Of a stretch of 64,000 nt of DNA, positions 9,528 to 19,218 are shown in pieces. Location: contig NZ_JAGFNY010000001.1 in the NCBI RefSeq assembly GCF_019448115.1, positions 124,001 to 188,000 on the forward strand. Direction: 5' to 3'. Position 1 is the stretch's first letter; each line of letters opens with the position of its first letter. The position numbers and the translations under genes were made by a program. The notes under the pieces were generated by a model. That model was given only the letters and a program-made list of their open reading frames with translations. It searched no databases and was not told the DNA's origin. The DNA is from Succinivibrio faecicola. Lineage in GTDB: Bacteria; Pseudomonadota; Gammaproteobacteria; Enterobacterales; Succinivibrionaceae.

Positions 9528-9533
9528 AAACAT

Positions 9534-9563
9534 AAGGTCTCAGTATCGAGACCTTTATTTTTC
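9534..9563 (+). terminator. intrinsic terminator after M20-like gene
   Basis: AAGGTCTC (9534-9541), loop AGTATC and GAGACCTT (9548-9555) are followed by TATTTTTC. The hairpin separates this gene from the convergent alcohol-dehydrogenase-like gene. Confidence 0.8.
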
Positions 9564-9568
9564 TTGTT

Positions 9569-10774
9569 TTAGATTGCAAAGGATAAGAGGACCTCGCAGT
9601 CAAGCTTTGAAAGCTTTTCAAAGGTACCAATAGAGTTAATCTCAGGGAATCCTACCTTAAAAAGGATCCTATCAATATCAGATGCATCGGCACCTATCTG
9701 AGACCACTTTACAGGAAGTGAAAGATCTGAAAAGAACTTTTTCAATCTTTGAATAGTCATCATTGCAACCTCATTATCATTAAGATCTGAAGGTAAATCA
9801 AAAACTCCTCTGCCAAACGTTGCAAGTTTACTTGCATTCTTGTTTTTCATGAAGGTAAACCATGAAGGAAATACTAAAGATGCAGCATGCTCTAGTGGAA
9901 TTGAAAATACGCTCACTACAGCATTAGAAAGAGTTCTTGTAGCAGAATCAATTGTAATATTGAACATCGGATTTATATGAGCATTAATGCTTGCAAAAAT
10001 CAGATTTGAAAGGCTCTGTGCATCATTGGTCTTCTCTTTTAATTTTTCATATGATGCAAGAACAGTCTTTAGCATGACGACAACTGTTTTTTCTGATAAA
10101 AGCTGTGCTTTGTTGTTTGAAAAAAATCTTTCAGCCATAATTGAGAATATTCTGACTAATGAACACTCCAGGCTTACACTGTCATACTGACAAAGTTCAG
10201 GAGACTAGACAACAAATTCAGGATAGAAGATATTTGAACGGCACTCATGATAGACGCATGTACTATCATCAAGTTTTCTTTGAATACTTACATAGTTATC
10301 AAGAGCAAGACCGCCACAGATAGTTGTTGAAATAATACCTACAGGCAAAGAAATCTCAACATCGGAATCTGATTTGAAAAGTTCAAACAGGTTCTTTGAA
10401 TGTGCACTTGCAGCCGCAATTATCTTACCTGATGAAAATAACTTTGCTCCTCCGACTATAAGAACATAATCCACATGCTCATTTGTACAGAGCTTAATAC
10501 CATCTGATATACAGTTTATAAGATCACTGTCATTGAATAAATGCTCTACAACCTCAAGACCAGAATTCTTTAAAGAACGCTTTACCTTATCAATAAGGTT
10601 TGAGATCTTAACTGATGTCTTTGAATAATATAGAAGTACTTTTGAACCACCCTGATACTTAATCAGTCTGCCAACGCCATTTTCCTCATTGTCACCGAAA
10701 AGAATATTGGTTTTTATAAGATTGTTGTAGTGGTCCATAAACTTGCTCTGAGTATAATATCTTAAAGTACACAA
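9569..10774 (-). pseudogene. iron-containing alcohol dehydrogenase-like gene with in-frame amber codon
   Basis: Two open stretches (10774-10205 and 10138-9569) lie in the same frame. They are separated by a single TAG at 10207-10205 and 22 open codons that continue the family alignment (SPELCQYDSVSLECS). Together they make about 401 codons, near the usual 385. The N-terminal part has the NAD-domain start (NILFGDNEENGVGRLIKYQG). Key residues are altered: GGGSxxD reads GGAKLFSS, the metal ligands D and H of DxxxH read R and I (VRIFSIMAE), and only the histidine in LEHAASLVFPSW appears kept. It looks like a paralog that lost catalysis and then gained a stop, unless the amber codon is suppressed. 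Confidence 0.75.
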
Positions 10775-11062
10775 ACAGTTACTAGTTTAGAAATATATCA
10801 GCAAAAATGAAAATAGCAATAATCATTTTTTCAAAGACAATTCATATTGTTCTTCAATAGATCTGTATGTGACAAACTACATATTTTTTTTTAATCTCCA
10901 AACATTCAAGAAACCTTATCTGTCAAGGTATTTGAAACATGTAGAAAACACAGGCAAATATTTTTACAAAATCTTATTGATTTATGTATTGTTTTTTGAA
11001 ATATTTCCTTTAAGATAGCAAAAAAAATTTTGTTTTGATTTTTGTCAATTGGAGATTGCAGC

Positions 11063-12292
11063 GTGAACGATTCAATTTCAAATAACGCATCTACCACAGT
11101 ATCTCAAGGTTACAGAAATGTACCTGGTGAAAATATTTATGCAAAACAGACTCATCTGCCAGGTGAAAGACCAGGTCAGAAGGCATCTCCTGTTGAGCAG
11201 AACAAAAAACCAATTCTTGAAATTAAGGGATTAACAAAGAACTTCTCAAATTTCACAGCAGTTAATAATGTTGATTTAACAATATATGAAGGTGAGATTT
11301 TCGCTCTTTTAGGCTCTTCAGGTTGCGGAAAGTCAACCTTGCTTAGAATGTTGGCAGGATTTGAGCATCCATCTGACGGTCAGATCATTCTTGATGGCGA
11401 GAACATTGTTGATCTGCCTCCTTACAAGAGAACACTCAATATGATGTTCCAGTCCTATGCTCTTTTCCCATATATGACTGTAAGACAGAATATCGCTTTT
11501 GGTCTAAAGCAAGAACATCTGTCACGTGATGTTATCAATGAACGAGTTGAGAAAATGTTAAAACTTGTTCATATGGAAGAGTATGAGGACAGAAAGCCAT
11601 ATCAGTTGTCAGGTGGTCAGCGTCAGCGTGTTGCTCTTGCAAGATCGCTGGCAAAAGAGCCAAGACTTCTTTTATTAGACGAGCCTATGGGAGCACTTGA
11701 TAAGAAGCTTCGTGAACAGATGAGACTTGAGCTTGTAGACATCATCAATTCTGTTGGTGTTACATGCTTAATGGTTACCCATGATCAAGAAGAGGCCATG
11801 ACAATGGCTGACAGAATTGCAATCATGGACAGAGGTGAATTTGTTCAGATTGGTGGACCACGTGAAATCTATGAGAATCCAAACTGCAGATTCTCAGCAG
11901 AATTCATTGGCTCTGTAAATATGTTCGACTGTACCTTGACTTCATCAAACCTAAAGCATTCAGTTATTTCATGTCAGGACTTCCCACTACCAATCGAACT
12001 TCAGCACGATATCGATATTGCAGACGGTATGCCTCTGTCTATCGCTATGAGACCTGAAAAGGTTTATATCTCTCACGAAGAGCCAAAACAGGAATCAAAC
12101 TGGTGTTCAGGTATTGTTGAGAATATTGCTTATCTTGGTGATATTTCAATCTATTATGTACGTCTTCCATCAGGAAGAATCATTACAGCAACTCTACCTA
12201 ATGTAGACCGTTTCAATGTTGGTTTCCCAACCTGGGATGATCAGGTTTATTTAAGCTGGGATCCAGAGTCCTGTATCGCACTTACATTCTAA
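11063..12292 (+). CDS. potG: putrescine ABC transporter ATP-binding protein PotG
   Basis: This is the cytoplasmic ATPase of a polyamine importer. Walker A is GSSGCGKST (84-92), the signature LSGGQRQRVALARSL and Walker B LLLLDEP follow, and a C-terminal TOBE-like region ends SWDPESCIALTF, as in E. coli PotG. The frame is open from a TTG at 11042, but the GTG at 11063 has GGAG eight bases upstream and gives MNDSIS, matching MNDAIP of E. coli. The N-terminal leader is about 30 residues longer than in E. coli. The order potG-potH-potI is conserved, yet no potF binding-protein gene lies upstream. Confidence 0.93.
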   Translation: MNDSISNNASTTVSQGYRNVPGENIYAKQTHLPGERPGQKASPVEQNKKPILEIKGLTKNFSNFTAVNNVDLTIYEGEIFALLGSSGCGKSTLLRMLAGFEHPSDGQIILDGENIVDLPPYKRTLNMMFQSYALFPYMTVRQNIAFGLKQEHLSRDVINERVEKMLKLVHMEEYEDRKPYQLSGGQRQRVALARSLAKEPRLLLLDEPMGALDKKLREQMRLELVDIINSVGVTCLMVTHDQEEAMTMADRIAIMDRGEFVQIGGPREIYENPNCRFSAEFIGSVNMFDCTLTSSNLKHSVISCQDFPLPIELQHDIDIADGMPLSIAMRPEKVYISHEEPKQESNWCSGIVENIAYLGDISIYYVRLPSGRIITATLPNVDRFNVGFPTWDDQVYLSWDPESCIALTF

Positions 12293-12301
12293 GAGATAAA
12301 A

Positions 12302-13267
12302 ATGGCTGTTGTTAGTTTAAATGCAATAAAAAGACCTGGTTCAAAGGGACATCGTCCACCACCAAGATTTGTTCCAGACAAAAAGATGAACTTTAGAGAA
12401 AGAGCAATCATCTTCGTACCTTATGTATGGATGATTCTGTTTTTCCTAATTCCATTTTTAATTATTTTCAAGATCTCTTTTAGTGTTACTGAGATTGCGA
12501 TTCCACCATATTCTCCAATTATTACATTTGAAGAAGGTGCAATGCAGATTATTCTGCATCTTGAAAACTATACAAATATCTTTACAGATCCTGATGGAAC
12601 CTATATGAGATCATATCTCAAATCCATTCAGGTTGCAGCATTCTCAACAATACTGTGTCTTGTAATCGGCTATCCTATTGCATGGGCTCTTGCAAGTGCA
12701 AAAAGTGCTACAAGAAACATTCTGTTTATTCTTGTAATCATGCCAAGCTGGACATCATTTGTTGTAAGAATCTATGCATGGATGACCATCTTAAAGCGTG
12801 ATGGCATCATCAACGATATTCTCATGACAATTGGCGTTATTGACACTCCAATACAGCTTCTTCAAACAGATCTGGCTGTTTATATAGGTATTGTCTACTG
12901 CTATCTTCCATATATGGTTCTTCCTTTATTCTCTGCTTTAATGAAGGTTGACTACTCACTTATTGAAGCTGCACAGGACTTAGGCTGCAAACCAGTAAAG
13001 ACATTTTTCCAGGCTCTTGTACCACAGACTAAGAGCGGTATTATTGCAGGCTCAATGCTTGTATTCATTCCTGCAATCGGTGAGTACGTAATTCCTGAAC
13101 TTCTAGGCGGTAAAGATTCAATTCTTATCGGTAGAATTCTATGGCAGGAATTCTTCAACAACAGAGACTGGCCACTGGCTTCTGCTGTAGCAATTACTAT
13201 GCTGACAGTTATGGCAATACCAATCATCTGGTTCTTTAAGAATCAGCGCAAGGGAGATATAAGATAA
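12302..13267 (+). CDS. potH: putrescine ABC transporter permease PotH
   Basis: This is a 321-residue inner-membrane permease with about six membrane segments. The EAA loop (EAAQDLGCKPVKTFFQALVPQ) that contacts the ATPase is clear, as is PELLGGKDSILIGRILWQEFF. It begins nine bases after potG with AAGAGAT as ribosome site, and its stop overlaps the potI start (TAATG), so the three genes form one operon. With PotI it would form the membrane channel for putrescine or a related polyamine; the specificity would come from a binding protein encoded elsewhere. Confidence 0.93.
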   Translation: MAVVSLNAIKRPGSKGHRPPPRFVPDKKMNFRERAIIFVPYVWMILFFLIPFLIIFKISFSVTEIAIPPYSPIITFEEGAMQIILHLENYTNIFTDPDGTYMRSYLKSIQVAAFSTILCLVIGYPIAWALASAKSATRNILFILVIMPSWTSFVVRIYAWMTILKRDGIINDILMTIGVIDTPIQLLQTDLAVYIGIVYCYLPYMVLPLFSALMKVDYSLIEAAQDLGCKPVKTFFQALVPQTKSGIIAGSMLVFIPAIGEYVIPELLGGKDSILIGRILWQEFFNNRDWPLASAVAITMLTVMAIPIIWFFKNQRKGDIR

Positions 13268-14148
13268 TGTTTCATTTTAAGAAAGATACCAAGTCTCTGC
13301 TTGCTAGAGTCATCATTCTGACTTTAACACTGATATTTTTATATCTGCCAATCATGACACTGGTTGTATACTCATTCAATGCATCCAAGATGGTTACAGT
13401 TTGGACAGAGTTTTCTTTAAAGTGGTACAACGCTCTGTTCCATAATTCAGCTATCATAACTGCTGTAGGAATATCTCTTCTGCTTGCATTCTTGAGTGCT
13501 ATTGCATCAGTTATCATTGGTACTCTTGCTGCCTTTGTAATGGTTAGAATTCGCAAATTCTCAGGTGAAAGCGCATTTTTACTATTCATGACAGCACCTA
13601 TGATTCTGCCTGAGGTTATTTCTGGTCTTGCTCTACTGCTATTGTTTGTAACATTAGGAGATCTGATCCCTGTATTCTCAGACAGAGGTCTTATCACCAT
13701 CTGGATTGCTCATGTGACATTCTGTTCAGCCTATGCTACCGTTGTGATCCGTTCACGCTTTGTTGAACTTGATATTTCAATTGAAGAGGCGGCAAAGGAT
13801 CTAGGTGCAGGACCAATGAAGGTATTCTTTGTAATCATTCTGCCTGCAATCATGCCGGCTGAAGTTGCTGCATTCTTACTGTCATTTACAATGTCTATGG
13901 ATGATCTTGTTATTACAAGTTTCGTAGCAGGTCCAAACTCAACAACACTTCCAATGCTCATCTTTTCAAGCGTAAGACGTGGTCTGTCACCTGAGATTAA
14001 TGCTTTAGCATCAGTAATTGTTCTTGTAGTTTCATTGTTTGCTTTTGTATCCTGGATTCTTACAGTAAGAAAACAGAAGAGAAAGGCAAGAAACGCAGCT
14101 TTGGTTGCTGCAGCAAGAAGAAGAGAAGCTGCAATACATATTTCTTAA
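13267..14148 (+). CDS. potI: putrescine ABC transporter permease PotI
   Basis: This is the second permease, 293 residues, with the EAA loop EEAAKDLGAGPMKVFFVIILP and the MDDLVITSFVAGP motif seen in PotI and PotC. It begins inside the potH stop codon, which indicates translational coupling. The C-terminus is a lysine/arginine-rich cytoplasmic tail. A terminator at 14165 closes the operon. Confidence 0.93.
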   Translation: MFHFKKDTKSLLARVIILTLTLIFLYLPIMTLVVYSFNASKMVTVWTEFSLKWYNALFHNSAIITAVGISLLLAFLSAIASVIIGTLAAFVMVRIRKFSGESAFLLFMTAPMILPEVISGLALLLLFVTLGDLIPVFSDRGLITIWIAHVTFCSAYATVVIRSRFVELDISIEEAAKDLGAGPMKVFFVIILPAIMPAEVAAFLLSFTMSMDDLVITSFVAGPNSTTLPMLIFSSVRRGLSPEINALASVIVLVVSLFAFVSWILTVRKQKRKARNAALVAAARRREAAIHIS

Positions 14149-14164
14149 TAAAAATTTTAAAATC

Positions 14165-14202
14165 AAGCCTGTAGCAGTATTTGTCTGATACAGGCTTTTT
14201 TA
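14165..14202 (+). terminator. terminator of potGHI
   Basis: AAGCCTGTA (14165-14173) pairs with TACAGGCTT (14189-14197), and a T-tract follows. Confidence 0.85.
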
Positions 14203-14351
14203 TATACAAAATTCTTATATTTTGAAAAAATATAGATAGCTTATTTATGCCTTTTTATAGTTTAAAGTGTTTTTTCTGTCACATTTTTTAGATTTTCAAA
14301 AATTTTCGTATATAATATGCGCATCCTCTTTGTTAACTAATCGAGATTTTT

Positions 14352-15305
14352 ATGTCTGATTTAAAACTCTTTGCTGGTAATGCAACACCAGAACTTGCAA
14401 ACGAAATTGCAAAATGTCTTTACACAACCCTATCAGATGCAACCGTAGACACATTCTCAGACGGTGAAGTTCATGTACAGATCAACGACTGCGTTCGTGG
14501 CTGTGACACCTTCATTATCCAGTCTACATGTGCACCTACTAACAACAACCTGATGGAATTATTAGTTATGATCGATGCACTTCGCCGTGCATCAGCAGGT
14601 CGTATTACTGCTGTAATTCCATATTTTGGCTATGCAAGACAGGACAGACGTGTTCGTTCTGCTCGTGTGCCTATTACTGCAAAGGTTGTAGCTGACTTGT
14701 TATCATCTGTTGGCGTAGACAGAGTTTTAACTGTTGATCTTCATGCAGAGCAGATCCAGGGCTTCTTTGATGTTCCTGTAGATAACTGCTACTCTTCAAA
14801 GCTTTTTGTTGAAGACATGAAGAATCTTGAATTAAAGAATCCTTGCATCGTTTCACCTGATATGGGTGGTGTTGTAAGAGCACGTGCTATTTCTAAGTTA
14901 TTGAACGATGCTGATATCGCTATTATCGACAAGCGTCGTCCACGTCCTAACGTATCAGAGGTTATGAACTTAATCGGTGAGGTTAAGGATCGTGAGTGTA
15001 TCATCGTAGATGATATGATTGATACTGGTGGTACCTTATGTAAGGCTGCAGCAGCTCTTAAAGAGCGTGGTGCCAAGAAGGTTATCGCCTACGGTACTCA
15101 TCCTGTATTATCAGGCGCTGCTTATGAGAATATCAAGAACAGCGTTATTGATACAATCGTTGTAACAAACTCTATTCCTGCAACCGAGAAATTCAAGGCT
15201 ACAGGTAAGTTCAGATACGTTTCACTTGCTCCAACCTTAGCTGAAGCAATCCGTCGTATCAACAACGATGAATCAATTTCTGTAATGTTCAACGACGCAG
15301 TATAA
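14352..15305 (+). CDS. prs: ribose-phosphate pyrophosphokinase
   Basis: This 317-residue cytoplasmic enzyme makes PRPP from ribose 5-phosphate and ATP, feeding purine, pyrimidine, histidine, tryptophan and NAD synthesis. [33 protein letters not shown] and the PRPP-binding loop [13 protein letters not shown] are all intact. It stands alone between two terminators. Upstream, TATAAT near 14311 could serve as a -10 box. Length and motifs match E. coli Prs (315). Confidence 0.97.
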   Translation: MSDLKLFAGNATPELANEIAKCLYTTLSDATVDTFSDGEVHVQINDCVRGCDTFIIQSTCAPTNNNLMELLVMIDALRRASAGRITAVIPYFGYARQDRRVRSARVPITAKVVADLLSSVGVDRVLTVDLHAEQIQGFFDVPVDNCYSSKLFVEDMKNLELKNPCIVSPDMGGVVRARAISKLLNDADIAIIDKRRPRPNVSEVMNLIGEVKDRECIIVDDMIDTGGTLCKAAAALKERGAKKVIAYGTHPVLSGAAYENIKNSVIDTIVVTNSIPATEKFKATGKFRYVSLAPTLAEAIRRINNDESISVMFNDAV

Positions 15306-15323
15306 TCTGATAGTTTTATCAAG

Positions 15324-15348
15324 AGGGCGCACTATTGCGCCCTTTTTA
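15324..15348 (+). terminator. terminator of prs
   Basis: AGGGCGCA (15324-15331) and TGCGCCCT (15336-15343) form a perfect stem, followed by TTTT. Confidence 0.9.
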
Positions 15349-15381
15349 GTTTTACTGGTTATGTTATGCTGTGCAATACGC

Positions 15382-15387
15382 TATAAT
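15382..15387 (+). promoter_or_regulatory. -10 box for unknown gene at 15416
   Basis: A perfect TATAAT lies 28 bases before the chosen ATG and inside the longer open frame that begins at 15371. This supports the downstream start. The -35 region (near 15359) is poor. Confidence 0.5.
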
Positions 15388-15415
15388 ATGCATGGTTTAT
15401 TTCAAAGATATAAAA

Positions 15416-16399
15416 ATGAAACAAGAGCACGGCCTTACAAGAATTCCTTTCTATTCAGAACTTACTGTATTTAACAGAGAGAGTGTTGCAAATGATGCAG
15501 TAGCCTTGGTTCTCTCAGTCATGCTGTACTGGCATTCACTTGAAAAGTACATGCGATTTAATGCAAGAAACCATCTGTTTTTACTAGCCAGAAACCTAAG
15601 ACTTAGTCCTGATACAGTAAAAGAATGTTTAGACTATCTATGCTCTTTAAAAATTCTTGAGAAAACACAGGAAATAATAAAAACAAATTCTGAAAATGAA
15701 AATAAAAAAGAGAAATTAAACGAGTTTTATTCTCTCAATTTTCATAATCTCAATGTAGCTTTAAAAGAAAAAGATCTTGATATAAGTGTAAAGGTCCTAA
15801 AACTTGCTGCTGACGATTATTTTGATATTTATTCATATATTAGCCCATCAAGGTTGCCAGTATTGCAAGGATTGAACGGCATGATAAAAGACAGCCTGTA
15901 TGAAGAGGCCTCATATCAGGTTTGTAAAATTATCACAGGTATCTGTGCTCAAAAAGAATATGAGGATTTTTCATATAAAGCACTAGCACCAGGATGGAGA
16001 ATGCTATGTCAGCCACCTGCAACAGCAGAGGATGTCGTTCAAAGATATCTAAGAGAAGGTGAGCGCTGTACCGATATAGATCTTACTGATGGAACAATCT
16101 TTATTCCAGATGGCACCTATTTTGGTACGGAAAAACACCGTATATGGCACAGTGGCAAAGCATCAGAGCCAAGAGTGCTTGCAACTGCCATTTACCTTGC
16201 ATTTTGCTCTGTTGAAAAGGAAATGAAGTTCTTTTCTGATTTAACAATAAAAGAGCTTGAACCAGGTATAAGACTACTACATCATTTCACAAAAATTAAA
16301 GCTAATATTGGCGAATATTATTTTGATTATAACGATCTACAAGGAAATGACCGACTTCAAGCTCAAAGTGAGCTTGAAAAAATAATCGCCACTTTATAA
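15416..16399 (+). CDS. unknown protein with winged-helix-like N-terminus
   Basis: This 327-residue cytoplasmic protein is not recognised. Residues of the form LFLLARNLRLSPDTVKECLD near position 60 look like a winged-helix recognition unit, as in replication-initiation or transcription proteins. This is a pattern-level impression only. No signal peptide or membrane segment is seen. The ATG at 15416 is preferred over an in-frame ATG at 15371 because a TATAAT sits between them. The stop codon lies inside a hairpin (16384-16408). Confidence 0.65.
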   Translation: MKQEHGLTRIPFYSELTVFNRESVANDAVALVLSVMLYWHSLEKYMRFNARNHLFLLARNLRLSPDTVKECLDYLCSLKILEKTQEIIKTNSENENKKEKLNEFYSLNFHNLNVALKEKDLDISVKVLKLAADDYFDIYSYISPSRLPVLQGLNGMIKDSLYEEASYQVCKIITGICAQKEYEDFSYKALAPGWRMLCQPPATAEDVVQRYLREGERCTDIDLTDGTIFIPDGTYFGTEKHRIWHSGKASEPRVLATAIYLAFCSVEKEMKFFSDLTIKELEPGIRLLHHFTKIKANIGEYYFDYNDLQGNDRLQAQSELEKIIATL

Positions 16400-16408
16400 G
16401 CGGCGATT
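16384..16408 (+). terminator. hairpin spanning a stop codon
   Basis: AATCGCC (16384-16390) and GGCGATT (16402-16408) flank the TAA of the unknown gene. No T-tract follows, so it may stabilise the mRNA end more than terminate. Confidence 0.45.
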
Positions 16409-16451
16409 AAACCATATGTTTGTTGATTTATTGATTTCTTGCTTTATTCCA

Positions 16452-17033
16452 TTAACAGCTAGTAGCAGAGATTACCTGAGCATCATTCTCATTGAACTGC
16501 TTTCTATTCAGATATCTTAAATGCTCTTTTGCCTCTTCAAGACTTGAGCATTTACCTGACTTAATGAAATTTGCATAGCACAGCGCATTTTCACTTTTTG
16601 CCTCTCCATCGTCAAAGAAAGAATAAACATGGTTATAAAGTGTATAACAGCGATGTGAATTTAAAATTCTGTTTGAATTATTGGCAATAAAATTGAATTT
16701 TTCAATTTGAGAATAGCTTGAATATACGCCAACAACACAGTAAACACCACCTATTACCAGGGACGCATTTGCTATTATAGAGAAAACCTCATCAGGTACC
16801 AGGCCTGACAGAAAAACTATTAGATTTGCAGCAAGTACTACAAGTATTGAACCAAGTACACACTTAAAGGCCTCCCAGTTGGCATTGTATTTTTCACAGA
16901 ACTCTCTTTTTTCTTTTAGCTTTTCATAATAAGCAAGTTGTCTTGAGAGTCTGACCAGACCTTCTGCTAACAGATCTCTTTTCTCTCGTGTAACACATTC
17001 ATTAGGATTTATTGAATAAATATAAGTATCCAT
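16452..17033 (-). CDS. two-transmembrane protein of unknown function
   Basis: The 193 residues show an N-terminal charged helix (RLSRQLAYYEKLKEKREF), two membrane segments (about 58-77 and 84-105) and a C-terminal helical domain. The arrangement resembles SLATT/DUF4231-type membrane proteins, but I cannot confirm membership. AAGGAG lies seven bases before the ATG. It stands alone, convergent to the unknown gene on its right-to-left side. No nearby nucleotide-second-messenger synthase was found, so a defence role is not supported. Confidence 0.65.
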   Translation of the reverse strand: MDTYIYSINPNECVTREKRDLLAEGLVRLSRQLAYYEKLKEKREFCEKYNANWEAFKCVLGSILVVLAANLIVFLSGLVPDEVFSIIANASLVIGGVYCVVGVYSSYSQIEKFNFIANNSNRILNSHRCYTLYNHVYSFFDDGEAKSENALCYANFIKSGKCSSLEEAKEHLRYLNRKQFNENDAQVISATSC

Positions 17034-17160
17034 AGATAACTCCTTTGTTACAACAAACGTGATTTATATCAGCTTCATTTAAAGTTTACAAAGTCAGTCT
17101 TATGGAAAGATTAGCGAATATTTACATTTAAAGAAGAAACATGACGCAGTTAAAATTATA

Positions 17161-17192
17161 AAAAAAATCGGATAACAAAAACGCTATCCGAT
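17161..17192 (-). terminator. terminator of membrane-anchored unknown protein
   Basis: ATCGGATA (17167-17174) pairs with TATCCGAT (17185-17192). A run of A at 17161-17167 gives a U-tract on the minus strand. Confidence 0.85.
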
Positions 17193-17216
17193 TATAGTAT
17201 TGAAAATTTATTTTGA

Positions 17217-18128
17217 TTACTGCTGAGCAGCACCTAAAAGATTAAGAATTACGATCTCACGATCAGCAGGATCAGTGATGCTGTCTGCTGACTTGTAAAC
17301 AAACTTACCAAAGTCACATGCATCCATAGGCATTGCTCTTGTCAGATCGCTTGCAGCATTAGCAATCTTCTTCTGTTTGAATACTGGTAACTGCTGCATC
17401 TGCTTTTCGTTAGCACTTTCTAATAATGAACCTGCCTTTTCAGCCTGCTCCTTAGTTAAGGTTGCGCTATTGATGTTGCCCTTAGCTACGCTGTGTGCTG
17501 CTGCTCTCTGAGCTGCAAGATAAGCTTCTAACTGCTCTTTGGTCATCTTCTTGAATACGCGTGAGCTTGAAGTCTGCATTTCTCTTTCTGCAAATAATCT
17601 TGGATCTCCGATTACATACATCTTGCATGTTCTTGGTGAAAGAGTTGTAATAAGAGTCTTGTTGTAGTTAAAGAATGCTTCACGCTCCTGTGCTGAAGTC
17701 TTTAAAATACCTTCAACTGCGATATCATTCATTGTCTTGAATGCGGTCGCAAATGCTCTCTTCTTATCAAGATTCTTTGCTTTGAAAACGCCCTGCTCAT
17801 CAAGCTTCTTTACATAGAAATCAAGTAGCTCATCATCAAACATCTTCTTGTAGTGATCTCTTACGATCTCAAGCTTATCTTCATCAAGCTTGAAACCATT
17901 TAAGATCTTGTTTAAGTTTGAATCGTTGTTAACGGCCTGAGATAAAAGTGCTCTGAACTGCTCTTGTGGTGTCTTTGGCTTTGATGGGCCAGATGCTAAG
18001 AATACAACAATTGCTAAAACGAATAAGACTGCACCTGCAATAACACCGATAGCAACTTTCTTATCCTGCTTTACTTTTTCAACTAATGATAAAGCCTGAG
18101 ACTTTAGCTCGTCTTTCTTGAATTCCAT
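17217..18128 (-). CDS. membrane-anchored protein of unknown function
   Basis: The 303 residues have a short cytoplasmic N-terminus, one membrane segment (about 27-46) and a helical, mostly charged outer domain with three cysteines (two of them C168 and C283 approximately). No known domain is recognised. Placement of lysines before the helix suggests N-in topology, so the domain faces the periplasm. The gene has its own terminator and stands alone. Ribosome site AAAGGTTAT precedes the ATG. Confidence 0.7.
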   Translation of the reverse strand: MEFKKDELKSQALSLVEKVKQDKKVAIGVIAGAVLFVLAIVVFLASGPSKPKTPQEQFRALLSQAVNNDSNLNKILNGFKLDEDKLEIVRDHYKKMFDDELLDFYVKKLDEQGVFKAKNLDKKRAFATAFKTMNDIAVEGILKTSAQEREAFFNYNKTLITTLSPRTCKMYVIGDPRLFAEREMQTSSSRVFKKMTKEQLEAYLAAQRAAAHSVAKGNINSATLTKEQAEKAGSLLESANEKQMQQLPVFKQKKIANAASDLTRAMPMDACDFGKFVYKSADSITDPADREIVILNLLGAAQQ

Positions 18129-18300
18129 AATATAACCTTTAGATAGTAAAGAAAAAAGTGGAGCTATTATAGATCATTAGATTAGCTTTGAATTAGCTAA
18201 AACTTAGAACTTACAAAAAACAGTATTAAACAGCATTGTTTTTTTCGTGCTAAGTTATGTATATCAAACTCAAATTCAGAAAACTAAATAAGCCTCATTG

Positions 18301-18334
18301 ACAGCTCACATGGCAAAAAGCCAGGAGGAGCTGT
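18301..18334. other. stem-loop in intergenic region
   Basis: ACAGCTC (18301-18307) pairs with GAGCTGT (18328-18334), and an inner TGGC/GCCA stem encloses AAAAA. It lies in the 244-base gap between the membrane-anchored protein and the macrodomain gene. It could be part of a small RNA or a processed leader; no terminator U-tract follows. Confidence 0.4.
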
Positions 18335-18372
18335 AAAAAGACTTTATGGACGAATTATCACTTTTTTTTGAA

Positions 18373-19218
18373 TCAGAACAGATTTGGATTAAAAAAAGGC
18401 CTTAAATCATTGTTGTTATCGCGCTTTTTACCGGTAAGCTCTTTATAGATGGAATAATCGTTATCTGTAAATACGTTGAAAATAACATCAATGTCTGCAT
18501 TTTTACTTTCAAGATATTCTTTAACAGTATCAACAGCAATTCTTGCAGCCTGTGCTTTTGGAAAACCGAAACAACCTGTAGAAATACAACAAAAAGCAAC
18601 AGATTTAATCCCCTTTTCTCTGGCTATATCAAGAGTATTTGTATAACATAAGGCAAGTGCGTCATTATCTTTTTTCTGTACTTTAAAACTTACATTAGGA
18701 CCAACAACGTGAATCACATATTTACAAGGAAGATTAAAAGCATCAGTTAAGGTTGCAGAGCCTACAGGTGCGTTTCCCTGATAAAGTTCATTTACAATCT
18801 TAGAGCACTCATAACGTAACTGAAGCCCAGAACAAGAGTGTATACAGTTGTCTATACAGTTGTGTCCTGCCTGAAAGCACCCTAGCAATGATGAATTGGC
18901 AGCATTTACAATAGCATCGACTTTTAGGTTGGTAATATCACCTTTGAAAAGATGAATTCTGTTACTTATATGAACACCTAGAAGATCTGATAATTGTGTG
19001 AGCGTTTTTTCTTTTAACTCTGCTTGTAAAAGCTCATCTTGAAGTTTGAAATATTCAGGTGAAAGTGCATTTTTGATATTATGCATATTCATAAGACCGC
19101 GTAGAAGATTTCTCTGTACAGAATAATCCTCAGAAAACTCCTCAATCTGCTTTTTTAGGATTGGAGTATGATCTGCTAAGATCTCAATCAGACGCGATAC
19201 AAGATTTGACTTATCCAT
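18373..19218 (-). CDS. zinc-type macrodomain ADP-ribosyl hydrolase
   Basis: The 281 residues have an N-terminal helical part (1-85), then a macrodomain. FKGDITNLKVDAIVNAANSS carries the ADP-ribose-binding N105-A-A-N108. C114, H119 and C121 (LLGCFQAGHNCIDNCIH) match the zinc-ligand pattern of bacterial Zn-macro hydrolases, which remove ADP-ribose from proteins. CCISTGCFGFP is the second ligand loop. In Firmicutes these genes often sit with a sirtuin and a lipoate ligase. Neither is seen here, so the partner transferase is unknown. Confidence 0.85.
   Translation of the reverse strand: MDKSNLVSRLIEILADHTPILKKQIEEFSEDYSVQRNLLRGLMNMHNIKNALSPEYFKLQDELLQAELKEKTLTQLSDLLGVHISNRIHLFKGDITNLKVDAIVNAANSSLLGCFQAGHNCIDNCIHSCSGLQLRYECSKIVNELYQGNAPVGSATLTDAFNLPCKYVIHVVGPNVSFKVQKKDNDALALCYTNTLDIAREKGIKSVAFCCISTGCFGFPKAQAARIAVDTVKEYLESKNADIDVIFNVFTDNDYSIYKELTGKKRDNNNDLRPFFNPNLF

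Noticed and set aside
16452-17033. SLATT-type defence effector
   Set aside because: The two-helix layout fits loosely, but no cyclic-nucleotide synthase, SLOG or other defence partner lies near, so only an unknown membrane protein is called.
18346-18402. 18-codon ORF after AGGAGGAG
   Set aside because: The ribosome site is about 17 bases from the ATG, and the frame overlaps the 3' end of the macrodomain gene.
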